From Saprospiraceae bacterium (GTDB taxonomy: Bacteria; Bacteroidota; Bacteroidia; Chitinophagales; Saprospiraceae): 64,000 nt of DNA. The translations under genes were made by a program, and so were the position numbers. Below are positions 51,005 to 59,960 of this stretch, piece by piece. The stretch spans positions 124,001 to 188,000 of the forward strand of contig JAWKLJ010000001.1 of the NCBI GenBank assembly GCA_041392805.1, given 5' to 3'. The notes beneath the pieces are model-generated. The model was not told the DNA's origin, did not search any database, and worked only from the letters and a program-made list of their open reading frames with translations. Position 1 is the first letter of the stretch; each line of letters begins with the position of its first letter.

Positions 51005-52633
51005 ATGGCTAAAACAGGCCTACTCATCTCCATTTTTCTATCTGTGGTCTTATCTGCCAGATGCGACACCGCCATTTGGTCCAAATTGGAATTGACCTTT
51101 ACCAGTACCAAGGTGTATGACAATCCCATTTATGACGTCAATTCCTTTACTGCCACCTTCTCCTCCCCTACTGGCCGCCAACACCAAATCAATGGCTTTT
51201 GGGATGGCGCGCAGACCTTCCGGATTCGATTTTCGCCGGATGAGTTAGGGACCTGGACCTATGAAACGAGCTGCTCAGATAAGGAGAATAGTGGTCTGCA
51301 TCAACAAAAAGGGACTTTTGTTTGTGTTCCCAATACCAACCAGTTGGCCATTTACCAGAAAGGGCATCTACGGCGGAGCAGGGGGGCTTATCACCTCACT
51401 TATGACGACGGAACCCCCTTCTTCTATACCGCCTGCACCGCCTGGAATGGCGCCCTGAAATCCACAGATGCGGAATGGGAGACCTATTTAGCCCAAAGGG
51501 CCGCTAACCATTACAATGTCATCCAATTTGTCACCACCCAATGGCGGGGCTGCGAAAAGGACCAAAAGGGAGAGGTCGCATTTACAGGCAGCGGTCGAAT
51601 AACCTTAAATCCAGCATTTTTCCAACGAATGGATGGAAAAGTCGATCAAATTAATGCCCACGGACTCATCGCCGCCCCCGTTTTGCTTTGGGCCTTGCCG
51701 TTTGGCAATGGTCGACACCTTAGCCCTGGCTATTATTTACCCGAAGCCGAGGCAATTTTGCTAGCCAAATACCTGGTGGCTCGATATGGTGGCAACCAGG
51801 TGATCTGGATCCTGGGCGGGGATGGCAAATACATTGACACCTTTGAACAACGTTGGAAAAACATAGGTCGGGCCGTTTTCGAAGGGGCGCACCCTGGCAT
51901 CGTCGCCCAACACCCGCAAGGTACTTCCTGGATCGGCGACACCTACAAAGACGAAAACTGGCTGGATATTGTTGGCTACCAATCCAGTCACAGCAATGGT
52001 GAAAAAACCGTCAATTGGATCAATAAAGGCCCCATGGCCCAGCAATGGGACAAGCTCCCGCCAAGGCCCCTCATAAACCTGGAGCCCAACTATGAAGAAA
52101 TCTATTTCAGAATAAGCGTTGAAGATGTTCGCAATGCCTCCTATTGGAGCATCTTTGCCACCCCCATCTCGGGCATCACCTATGGCGCCAATGGCATCTG
52201 GCCCTGGATTCAAAAGGAAGGTGAGCTCATCGAAAACCACAATAACCCAGGCGGCAAAGGGCCCTCTACCTGGGAAAAAAGCATCGCCTTTCCAGGTAGC
52301 ATCCAAATCGGCTATTTATCCGCTTTTATTCAACAATTCCAGTGGTGGCAACTCAAACCTGCTCTCGAATTGCTAACCCACCAACCAGGAGACGAGGTTT
52401 TCAATCACTTTATTTCCGTCGTCGCAAATGACGACCGTAGTACCATCCTGGTTTACACGCCCAAACAGCAGGAGATTAAGATTCGAAATACCCGAGGATT
52501 AACATACAAAGCCAAATGGTTTGACCCCATCCAAAACCGATACCTGGAAGGGAAAATAGTTGAGGCTGACCAGGTGATGGTATTGACGCCGCCGCTGGCG
52601 CAGGATTTTGTGTTGGTGTTGGAGGAGGGGTGA
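51005..52633 (+). CDS. DUF4038 apiosidase-like glycoside hydrolase (GH140-like)
   Basis: 542 aa with signal peptide (GLLISIFLSVVLSARC). Residues 22-105 match DUF5060 (beta-sandwich: FSPTGRQHQINGFWDGAQTFRIRFSPDELGTWTYET has the family's DELGTWTY). Residues 120-440 match the DUF4038 TIM barrel: FFYTACTAWNGALKSTDAEWETYLAQR, IQFVTTQW, VIWILGGDG and ITYGANGIWPW. A small C-terminal beta domain (YTPKQQEIKIRNTRG) follows. Members include an apiosidase acting on rhamnogalacturonan II; specificity here is unknown. It has no T9SS tail. Confidence 0.9.
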   Translation: MAKTGLLISIFLSVVLSARCDTAIWSKLELTFTSTKVYDNPIYDVNSFTATFSSPTGRQHQINGFWDGAQTFRIRFSPDELGTWTYETSCSDKENSGLHQQKGTFVCVPNTNQLAIYQKGHLRRSRGAYHLTYDDGTPFFYTACTAWNGALKSTDAEWETYLAQRAANHYNVIQFVTTQWRGCEKDQKGEVAFTGSGRITLNPAFFQRMDGKVDQINAHGLIAAPVLLWALPFGNGRHLSPGYYLPEAEAILLAKYLVARYGGNQVIWILGGDGKYIDTFEQRWKNIGRAVFEGAHPGIVAQHPQGTSWIGDTYKDENWLDIVGYQSSHSNGEKTVNWINKGPMAQQWDKLPPRPLINLEPNYEEIYFRISVEDVRNASYWSIFATPISGITYGANGIWPWIQKEGELIENHNNPGGKGPSTWEKSIAFPGSIQIGYLSAFIQQFQWWQLKPALELLTHQPGDEVFNHFISVVANDDRSTILVYTPKQQEIKIRNTRGLTYKAKWFDPIQNRYLEGKIVEADQVMVLTPPLAQDFVLVLEEG

Positions 52634-52692
52634 GGTTAGTACTTGGCTTAGATGGATATTTCTATATGGAGCCCTGCTCAACAAAAAATAAA

Positions 52693-53292
52693 ATGATGAA
52701 AAAAGCCCTATTTTCTGTTCTTCTTTTTCTACTCGTCTCCATTAGCCTCCAGGCACAAACGGACAACACGGATTTTTTTATTTCAAAACTAGAGACTCTT
52801 ATTGAAAATACCCCGGAGAATTTATCCCTATTTGTGAATTTGGGTAATGCCTACAATAGCATGTTTAAACAAGCTGCAAAAGAAAAAGACCAGGCAAAAG
52901 CAGATGAGTACTTTGGTAAAGCCTTGGCGGCCTATCAGCAGGCCTTGGTAAGGGATCCGAAATACTTTGATGCTATTTACTGTACAGGAACATTGTATTA
53001 CAACAAGGTATTGGCTTTGATTGATGAATTGCGGGAATTAGGAAGTATTTGTAGTAAAGACGCGCTGAAAAAATATGGTGAAGTTAGGCAGAAGGCCTTG
53101 GTTCAATTAGATCAAGCGTTACCCTTTTTTCAACAAGCGGAGTCTTTGGATCCCAATGATATTCTTACTTTGAATCTTCTGGCAGAGATTTTTGCTCGTA
53201 AAGACGATATAACGACGTCCGCCCTGTTCAAAGATCGCTTGCAAAAGGTACATGCTGGTGGCAAGAATGAGGTTGCTTACTTCAATCAGTAG
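52693..53292 (+). CDS. TPR-repeat secreted protein
   Basis: About 199 aa from ATG 52693; upstream codons from GTG 52630 overlap the previous gene stop and precede the signal peptide (MMKKALFSVLLFLLVSISLQAQ), so the later start is preferred. The body is helical with TPR-like units: SLFVNLGNAYNSMFKQAAKEKDQAKADEYFGKALAAYQQAL, then DAIYCTGTLYYNKVLAL and DILTLNLLAEIFARKDD. Exported TPR proteins usually serve in protein-protein contacts. It follows the glycosidase gene and precedes the PSCyt-type gene by 164 bases. Confidence 0.75.
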   Translation: MMKKALFSVLLFLLVSISLQAQTDNTDFFISKLETLIENTPENLSLFVNLGNAYNSMFKQAAKEKDQAKADEYFGKALAAYQQALVRDPKYFDAIYCTGTLYYNKVLALIDELRELGSICSKDALKKYGEVRQKALVQLDQALPFFQQAESLDPNDILTLNLLAEIFARKDDITTSALFKDRLQKVHAGGKNEVAYFNQ

Positions 53293-53456
53293 AAGCTGGG
53301 GAGTCATTTGTCAAATTTGATTTTTAACAACTTTTGATAGATCGCATTATAAAATTTTGGAAATAATCTTTTGCGGGTATTCCTAGCAATTCGTGTCAAT
53401 TCGTGGCTTATCTTTAAATTAGCTGTCCCTTATTTAATCTTTTTAGGATTCATCAA

Positions 53457-56180
53457 ATGACAAGAACTGCACTTTTCCTATTTAGCATAGTCTTTTTGCT
53501 CAGCATAGCTGCTTGCCAGTTCGCTAGTGAAGAAGGCATTAGCTATAATCGGGATATCCGTCCCATCTTCAATCAAAAATGCCTGGCCTGCCACGGCGGG
53601 GTAAAACAATCCGGCGGTTTTAGCCTACTTTTCGAAGCAGATGCTTTCGCTATCCCTGAATCTGGAAAAGCAGCCATTGTTCCAGGAAAGCCCCACAAAA
53701 GCGAACTTATTAAGCGGCTGCGAGACCCGAATCCTGAATTTCGGATGCCCTTTGAAGCCGAACCGCTGAGTGAACAGGAAATTGGGCTGATTGAACGATG
53801 GATAAAAGAGGGGGCAAAATGGGAAAAACACTGGGCGTATATTCCTCCTGATCCAGGGATACAGCCACCGTCGGTAGATGATTCGGAATGGGCGAATAAT
53901 GAGATTGATTTGTTCATTCTCAACCGCCTAGAGAAAGAGGGCTTGCAACCCAACCCACCGGCAGATAAGGCGAGTTTGCTCCGCCGACTTTCTTTGGATT
54001 TGAGCGGATTGCCACCTACACTCGATGCCATCAATGCGTTTGTCAATGATCCTGATCCGAAAGCTTACGAGCGCCAGGTGGACCGTTTGTTGGCGTCGCC
54101 TCAATTTGGAGAAAGATGGGCCAGTATGTGGCTCGACTTGGCGCGTTACGCCGATTCCAAAGGTTATGAAAAAGACCTCTATCGCAGCATCTGGAAGTAC
54201 CGCGACTGGGTAATTAAGGCCTTCAATGCAGATATGCCATTCGACCAATTCGCTACGGAACAATTGGCAGGTGATCTGCTGCCTAATCCTACGGAAGAAC
54301 AACTCATTGCTACCGCCTTTCATCGCAACACCATGGCCAATGATGAAGGGGGTACAGACAATGAAGAATTCCGAAACTACGCCAATATCGAAAGGGTAAG
54401 TACTACTTTTGAAGTTTTTCAAAGCACCACCATGGCCTGCGTGCAGTGCCACAGTCATCCTTACGATCCTTTCCGGCAGGAGGATTTCTATGAATTTATG
54501 GCTTTTTTCAATAATACCGCCGATCGGGATATTTATCATGAAGGACCGAATTTATTCACCTATGAAAGTCCGGATAAGGAAAAGGTGGAAGCCATCATCA
54601 CCTGGATAAACGACCGCCTAAAACCAGAAGACAAACTAGAACCAAAAGGTTTTTTGCACCAACAAAAGGAAAGCTTGCTTTACCATTTAGGCTATCGAAA
54701 AGTAGAAGCCGAGTACTTTGATGAAAGTAGTGCCTTTATTGAGTTGGTTGCCCCGGAACAGGAAGTCCTTTTTCAAATCCAGGACACCTCTTGGATTCGC
54801 TTTGAAGACATGGACCTGACGGAGGTAACAGCCATCTCCTTTCATTACGCTTCTCCTTTCGGAGGATTCATCGAAGCCCGACTCGGATCACCAACGGGTC
54901 CGCTCATTGGTCAAATCCGCCTAGTGCCAACGGCCTCTCCCCTTGATCGGAACCGTTGGGAGAACTGGCGCACGCAAAACATGCCCGTCCAAGCGACTTC
55001 CGGTGAACAAAATCTTTATTTCGTCTTTAAAAAAGATAAATTTCAGGATGCTGACCTGATGCGAATCGATTGGTTGGAATTTCACGAAAAAACGTCTCGA
55101 AAAGAAAAATACGATCTATCCTTTCAACAACAACTCGAAGCTTTAGCTGGCATACACCCTACTCCTACCCCCATTATGCAAGAATTACCAGCTAAAAAAC
55201 GCAGGCGCACCCATTTATTTGAACGTGGCAATTGGCTGGTAAAAGGGAAGGAAGTACACGAAAAGGTCCCTGAAATACTTGGAGAGTTGCCCAAGGAACT
55301 TCCAACCAATCGCCTGGCTATGGCCAAATGGCTGCTCAGTGCTAATAATCCCTTGACCGCGAGAGTAGCGGTTAATCGCTTTTGGGAACAAATTTTCGGT
55401 TACGGCATCGTGGAGACGGTGGAGGATTTCGGTACCCAATCTATTCCGCCAACCCATCCCGAATTATTGGATTGGCTAGCTGGCCAGTTCTCCGGATCAT
55501 ATGAATGGCGTGTAAAAAAGCTGCTGAAACTAATTGTGCTATCAGCCACCTACCAGCAAAGTCCGGTGGTCAATCCGGAAAAAGCAGAGAAGGACCCGCG
55601 CAATTTGTTGTTATCCAGAGGGCCCCGGCTCCGCTTGACCGCCGAGCAACTTCGCGATCAAATTTTGGCGGTCACCGACTTACTCAATCCCGCTATGTAT
55701 GGCCCCAGCGCGAAACCGCCCTACCCCGAAGGTGCTGGGAAGTTCAAGTTTGGAGATCGATATGAAGTCAGCGAAGGAGCTGATCAGTATCGGCGAAGTC
55801 TCTATACATACCTCAAAAGAACAAATCCATTTCCCAATCGCATCAATTTTGATGGTACCGATCGAACCTTCTGTACCTCGCGTCGGATTAGGACCAATAC
55901 GCCGCTGCAGGCCTTAGCCCTACTCAATGACCCCGTTTATCTGGAAGCGGCCAGCGCCCTGGCCAACTATTTGCAAAAACTCGATCTGCCGAATGACAGA
56001 GAAAGACTAAAAGCTGGCTACCAAAAGGTCATGCTCCGCCAGGCTGATGAGCAAAAGATAGCCACACTAGAAAAGTTTTACCAAGATATGATGGAGCAGT
56101 ATGGGCCAGACCAGCCATTGATGGCACTAACCTTGGTGGCCAATGCATTGTTAAATCTCGATGAATTTGTCAATACATGA
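53457..56180 (+). CDS. Planctomycete-type cytochrome C / DUF1549 / DUF1553 (PSD1) protein
   Basis: 907 aa. Signal peptide or lipoprotein start (LFLFSIVFLLSIAACQ, Cys20). A Planctomycete cytochrome C domain (about residues 28-115) carries the haem site NQKCLACHGG (CxxCH). DUF1549 follows (about 130-345) with FILNRLEKEGLQPNPPADKASLLRRLSLDLSGLPPT and a second CVQCHSHPYDP haem-like motif. DUF1553 ends the protein (about 640-890) with LFERGNWLVKG, RVAVNRFWEQIFGYGIV and RTFCTSRRIRTNTPLQALALLNDP. Function is unknown, but these pairs are linked with complex polysaccharide or sulfated-glycan use. Its stop overlaps the next ATG (ATGA). Confidence 0.93.
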   Translation: MTRTALFLFSIVFLLSIAACQFASEEGISYNRDIRPIFNQKCLACHGGVKQSGGFSLLFEADAFAIPESGKAAIVPGKPHKSELIKRLRDPNPEFRMPFEAEPLSEQEIGLIERWIKEGAKWEKHWAYIPPDPGIQPPSVDDSEWANNEIDLFILNRLEKEGLQPNPPADKASLLRRLSLDLSGLPPTLDAINAFVNDPDPKAYERQVDRLLASPQFGERWASMWLDLARYADSKGYEKDLYRSIWKYRDWVIKAFNADMPFDQFATEQLAGDLLPNPTEEQLIATAFHRNTMANDEGGTDNEEFRNYANIERVSTTFEVFQSTTMACVQCHSHPYDPFRQEDFYEFMAFFNNTADRDIYHEGPNLFTYESPDKEKVEAIITWINDRLKPEDKLEPKGFLHQQKESLLYHLGYRKVEAEYFDESSAFIELVAPEQEVLFQIQDTSWIRFEDMDLTEVTAISFHYASPFGGFIEARLGSPTGPLIGQIRLVPTASPLDRNRWENWRTQNMPVQATSGEQNLYFVFKKDKFQDADLMRIDWLEFHEKTSRKEKYDLSFQQQLEALAGIHPTPTPIMQELPAKKRRRTHLFERGNWLVKGKEVHEKVPEILGELPKELPTNRLAMAKWLLSANNPLTARVAVNRFWEQIFGYGIVETVEDFGTQSIPPTHPELLDWLAGQFSGSYEWRVKKLLKLIVLSATYQQSPVVNPEKAEKDPRNLLLSRGPRLRLTAEQLRDQILAVTDLLNPAMYGPSAKPPYPEGAGKFKFGDRYEVSEGADQYRRSLYTYLKRTNPFPNRINFDGTDRTFCTSRRIRTNTPLQALALLNDPVYLEAASALANYLQKLDLPNDRERLKAGYQKVMLRQADEQKIATLEKFYQDMMEQYGPDQPLMALTLVANALLNLDEFVNT

Positions 56181-57643
56181 ATCCGTATAACGAAGCTAAA
56201 GTCAGGATGGGCCTTTTTAATTCCCGTCGGTATTTCCTACGCCAGGGGATTGGTGGTTTAGGTGCTATGGCGCTGGGGTCATTGTTGGGCTGTGGCCCCA
56301 AAGACCTTATAGCCCCCAAGCCTTCTAAGTCCGCCGTTGGTGCCCGCCCTCATTTTGTACCCACCGCAAAACGGGTCATCTTTCTGCATATGGCTGGAGC
56401 ACCTTCCCAGCTGGAACTATTTGATTACAAGCCCGTTTTGCAAAAATACGATGGCCAACCCTGCCCAGCCTCCCTTCTGGAAGGAAAACGGTTTGCCTTC
56501 CTCCAGGGTACCCCCAAGATGATGGGGCCGCAAGCCAATTTTCAGCAGGTAGGCCAATCCGGTGCCTGGTTATCTCATCATCTCCCCCATTTAGCTGATC
56601 GTGTCGACGATATCTGTTTTCTCAAAGCGATGCATACCGATGAATTCAACCACGCGCCAGCCCAGCTCTTTATGCATACGGGCAGTCCGCGCCTGGGGCG
56701 TCCCAGTATGGGTTCCTGGATGATCTATGGACTGGGATCAGAAAACGAAAACCTGCCTGGTTTTGTGGTCTTAACCTCTGGCAGTGACCCAAGTGCGGGG
56801 AAGAGTATTTGGGGCAGTGGTTTTTTGCCCTCCTTGCACCAGGGCGTACAGTGCCGCTCACAGGGAGATCCCATCCTCTATCTGAACAATCCCGATAACA
56901 TTGATGCCCAACTCCGGAAACGATCCATAGCAGCCATCAACGAGATCAATCGCAGGGAGTACGAACAATTGGGTGATCCTGAAATCTTATCCCGAATCGC
57001 TCAATACGAATTGGCCTTTCGGATGCAAGCCGAAGTTCCGGAAGTTATGGATATTTCCAAAGAGCCCGCCTATATTCATGAGATGTATGGCACCAAACCG
57101 GGCAGTATTTCCTTTGCCAACAACTGCCTCTTGGCCCGCCGCCTGGCCGAACAAGGGGTGCGTTTCATTCAACTCTATGACAATGCCTGGGATCACCACG
57201 GAGCCGGCAAAGGCAATGGCGTGGTCGATGGCCTGGCTAGTGCCTGCAAAAATATCGACCGCCCCATAAGTGCTTTACTGGCTGACCTCAAAATGCGTGG
57301 CTTGTGGGAAGACACCCTGGTGGTCTGGGGTGGCGAATTTGGCCGAACGCCGATGATGGAAACACGGGCTTCGGGAGCAGATTTCCGCGGCCGTGATCAC
57401 CATAGTGAGGCCTTTACCATGTGGCTGTCTGGTGGTGGTATAAAAGGCGGTATCAGTCATGGCGAAACGGATGAACTAGGATACTATGGGGTAAAGGACC
57501 GGGTACATATCCATGATCTCCAGGCAACTATTTTGCATTGTATGGGGATCAACCATGAACAATTGACCTATCATTTTCAAGGCAGGGATTATCGCCTGAC
57601 GGATGTGCATGGAGAAGTGGTTAGGGATATTTTAGCTACTTGA
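56177..57643 (+). CDS. DUF1501 protein with Tat-type signal
   Basis: 488 aa. A twin-arginine signal (NSRRYFLRQG, residues 15-24) ends in a lipobox-like LLGC, suggesting export in the folded state and lipid anchoring. The body has the DUF1501 pattern (alkaline-phosphatase-like superfamily): VIFLHMAGAPSQLELFDYKP, MHTDEFNHAPAQLFMHTG, VRFIQLYDNAWDHHG, WGGEFGRTP and RDHHSEAFTMWLSGGGIKGG. Its start overlaps the PSCyt/DUF1553 gene by four bases, the usual partner order in Planctomycetes and Bacteroidota, implying one operon and a joint function. Confidence 0.93.
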   Translation: MNPYNEAKVRMGLFNSRRYFLRQGIGGLGAMALGSLLGCGPKDLIAPKPSKSAVGARPHFVPTAKRVIFLHMAGAPSQLELFDYKPVLQKYDGQPCPASLLEGKRFAFLQGTPKMMGPQANFQQVGQSGAWLSHHLPHLADRVDDICFLKAMHTDEFNHAPAQLFMHTGSPRLGRPSMGSWMIYGLGSENENLPGFVVLTSGSDPSAGKSIWGSGFLPSLHQGVQCRSQGDPILYLNNPDNIDAQLRKRSIAAINEINRREYEQLGDPEILSRIAQYELAFRMQAEVPEVMDISKEPAYIHEMYGTKPGSISFANNCLLARRLAEQGVRFIQLYDNAWDHHGAGKGNGVVDGLASACKNIDRPISALLADLKMRGLWEDTLVVWGGEFGRTPMMETRASGADFRGRDHHSEAFTMWLSGGGIKGGISHGETDELGYYGVKDRVHIHDLQATILHCMGINHEQLTYHFQGRDYRLTDVHGEVVRDILAT

Positions 57644-57949
57644 TGGGGGGATGTTTCGCTATCTATCCCAATGTTTATTAAGCCTGCCAAGTAACTTTTG
57701 AATGCTTATTTCTTTTTGGCCTACACTAGCAAGGCATTTTTTGGGTTTAGAGCTTGTCTAAGAATTGTAAAATCATGTAAAAGGAGCGTAAATATTTCGT
57801 AACCATTCAGCCGGTTATAAAAAAAAGGAAATAAATACGATCTTAGCATCATGCATACATTAGCCCTAAACAATCTACTGGACTTTTGACATTCGCTGTT
57901 TTGAAGTACCACCTGATATACGGCATATCAGTACAATAGGAAGCTATTT
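57644..57949. other. AT-rich gap ending in a truncated repeat
   Basis: 306 bases without a gene. Near the right end, 57880-57907 is an exact 28-base half of the GGACTTTTGAC element; the rest of that element is absent. The sequence turns GC-rich shortly after, at the monooxygenase gene. Confidence 0.5.
57880..57907 (+). repeat. Half copy of the GGACTTTTGAC element
   Basis: Starts with GGACTTTTGAC and continues with ATTCGCTGTTTTGAAGT, identical to 38241-38268. No inverted partner end follows within the next kilobases that I read. Confidence 0.8.
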
Positions 57950-59500
57950 ATGAATAATGCAACAACAGCTAAAGCAGCAAAAACAGCTGCGATCATTGGC
58001 GCTGGCCCAGCCGGGCTCGTGGCGGCGCGTTGGCTACGAGCGGTGGGCTTCCGCACAACGCTTATCGAAGAGGACATCGACGTCGGGGGACAATGGCGGG
58101 TTGGTGGGCCACAAAGCAGCGTCTGGCCGGGGATGCGCACCAACACCAGTCGCGTAATGACCGCGTTCTCTGACCTGCCGCATCCGCGCGGCACCTCCCC
58201 TTATCCCACCGCCGAACAAATAGGCGCCTACCTCCGTCGCTACGCTGAATACGCAGGAGTACTTGTGGACGCCCGGTTCCGCACCCGTGTCAATGAGGTC
58301 GACCCTGATCCCACCGGGAACGGTTGGGTTGTGCGTGCCACTCACGCTGACGGCCACACCTGGACAGAGCGTTTCGACAAGGTGGTCGCCGCCACCGGCC
58401 GATACCGCGTACCGACGATACCGCAGGTTGCAGGGCTATCCAGCTTCACCGGCAGTGGCGGCGCGACGCATGCCGCCGCCTACCGCGGTGCCGACGCGTA
58501 TCGCGGGCAGCGCGTCCTGGTCGCCGGGCACAGCATCAGTGCGCTGGAGATCGCCAGCGAGCTGGCACTCCGAGGAGCGGCTCGCGTTGTGGTCGCGGCA
58601 CGGCGGCATCGCTACGTGCTACAGAAGATCCTGGCCGGAGTACCTATCGAGCACCTCGTCTATACCCGCTACGCAGCGCTAGCGGCCCAACTGCAATCGC
58701 CTGAGGAGCGCTCCGCAGCCTTAAAGGCGCTCATCTTGCGCACCAGCGGCCATCCGGCCCAATTTGGTGCACCTTGTGCATCGGAAGACCCCCTCAAGGC
58801 AGGCTTCACCCAAAACCAATTCTACCTGGCACTCGTCGCCGAGGACCGCATCGCGCCGCGCCCCTGGATAGTACAGGTGACGGGCAAAACGGTGCAGTTT
58901 ACGGATGGCAGCACTGAAGAAGTCGATGCTATCATTTTCGCGACTGGTTATGAGCTTTCGCTCCCCTATCTCGGTCCAACAGCAAATGCAGCGCTGGCGC
59001 CGGACGCAAACCAGGCAGACCTCTACCATCATACTTTCCATCCCGACCTACCAGGCTTTGCGCTCGTAGGTGTTTACCATCAATCAGGGCCTTACTTTCC
59101 AACCCTTGAGCTACAGGCGCGGTGGGTTGCATACACATGGAGCGGGCACCGACCTGCCCCAACGACCGCCGAGATGACAACCCACCTGGCCGCGACACAG
59201 CACCGCAGCGGACCGCCGCCGATGCTGCGCATGCATACCTGGGCGCAGCTGTTGGCCGACCAGGCAGGCGTAGAGCCTGTCACGGCACGCTGGCCGGAGC
59301 TGACGCGAGCCCTATTCTTTGGACCCCAGTCGCCAGCCTCTTTCCGGCTGGACGGGCCGGATGCGCTGCCCGAAGCAGCACAGCGGGTGCTGGAAGATGC
59401 TGCCGCCTTTGGGGCAATCCCCGACGACAAGCTCACCGCCGCCGAGCAAATGCAGCTCGATATGCTTGTAGGAGGTGGAAATAAGCCAAAAACGAGGTGA
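57950..59500 (+). CDS. Flavin-containing monooxygenase-like protein, probably horizontally acquired
   Basis: 516 aa. The N-terminal FAD motif AAIIGAGPAGLVAARWL (about residues 14-30), FMO-type signature FTGSGGATHAAAYRG (about residues 165-180; FxGxxxHxxxY), and second nucleotide motif VLVAGHSISALEIASELA (about residue 191; the usual GxGxxG is GHSISA) are followed by IIFATGYELSLPYLG. The order matches class B flavoprotein monooxygenases (FMO/Baeyer-Villiger). The base composition is strikingly GC-rich (above 60% by eye) with GCC, CTG and CGC codons, unlike every neighbour. It stands alone. Function and substrate are unknown. The source is probably a high-GC bacterium, or the segment is an assembly join. 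Confidence 0.85.
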   Translation: MNNATTAKAAKTAAIIGAGPAGLVAARWLRAVGFRTTLIEEDIDVGGQWRVGGPQSSVWPGMRTNTSRVMTAFSDLPHPRGTSPYPTAEQIGAYLRRYAEYAGVLVDARFRTRVNEVDPDPTGNGWVVRATHADGHTWTERFDKVVAATGRYRVPTIPQVAGLSSFTGSGGATHAAAYRGADAYRGQRVLVAGHSISALEIASELALRGAARVVVAARRHRYVLQKILAGVPIEHLVYTRYAALAAQLQSPEERSAALKALILRTSGHPAQFGAPCASEDPLKAGFTQNQFYLALVAEDRIAPRPWIVQVTGKTVQFTDGSTEEVDAIIFATGYELSLPYLGPTANAALAPDANQADLYHHTFHPDLPGFALVGVYHQSGPYFPTLELQARWVAYTWSGHRPAPTTAEMTTHLAATQHRSGPPPMLRMHTWAQLLADQAGVEPVTARWPELTRALFFGPQSPASFRLDGPDALPEAAQRVLEDAAAFGAIPDDKLTAAEQMQLDMLVGGGNKPKTR

Positions 59501-59960
59501 TCATTCGTGAAAAAGTCTCTACGCACTTCACTGGATCGGCAAATAGACTGTGGTGGTGAGTGCGCTCCTATCAACACGCTTTTACCGCTGCTCCATCGGC
59601 GCAAGCTCATTTTTATGGAATTTGCCTGCGGAGCCAGTCATACCATCCTATAACTTAGCAGAAACAGTATCCGTAAACGCACACCTGTATTTTTGCAAAA
59701 ACATTTTCAATAACGCAACAATGTTGCAAAAACATTATTTTTTTTATTCCTCTCATTTAAAAAAATCCAAATCCTTAGCCACCTCAGCACTATCCAAGCC
59801 AGAAGTGCGAAGATCAGTAGGAAGTGTCCACACTTGCATAGATTTTGATATTGCAGGTGTTGCCCTTTCGAGGTTCATATAGGCATCTTTTGAAAAAGCC
59901 TGATCTGTGTAAAATCACTCAGGGCTTCTCCGGCGTATTCCCTTCTTGTTTACTATTTTC
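59501..59960. other. Gap between the monooxygenase and the giant T9SS gene
   Basis: 460 bases. AT-rich in the middle. It holds two 13-base direct copies of TTGCAAAAACATT (59693-59705, 59724-59736) around a GCAACAATGTTGC palindrome, and a 41-codon minus-strand frame (59753-59878, starting MNLERATPAISKSMQV) of unknown value. Other frames of about 100 codons show no recognisable features. Confidence 0.4.
59693..59736. repeat. Paired direct repeat with central palindrome
   Basis: TTGCAAAAACATT occurs twice, start to start 31 bases apart. GCAACAATGTTGC (59715-59727) is an exact 5-bp-arm palindrome overlapping the second copy. The pattern is like an operator or a replication-type iteron, but no function is shown. 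Confidence 0.45.

Noticed and set aside
57928..59610. Several long antisense frames over the GC-rich monooxygenase
   Set aside because: High GC removes stop codons on both strands; only the plus-strand frame has FAD motifs and full domain order.
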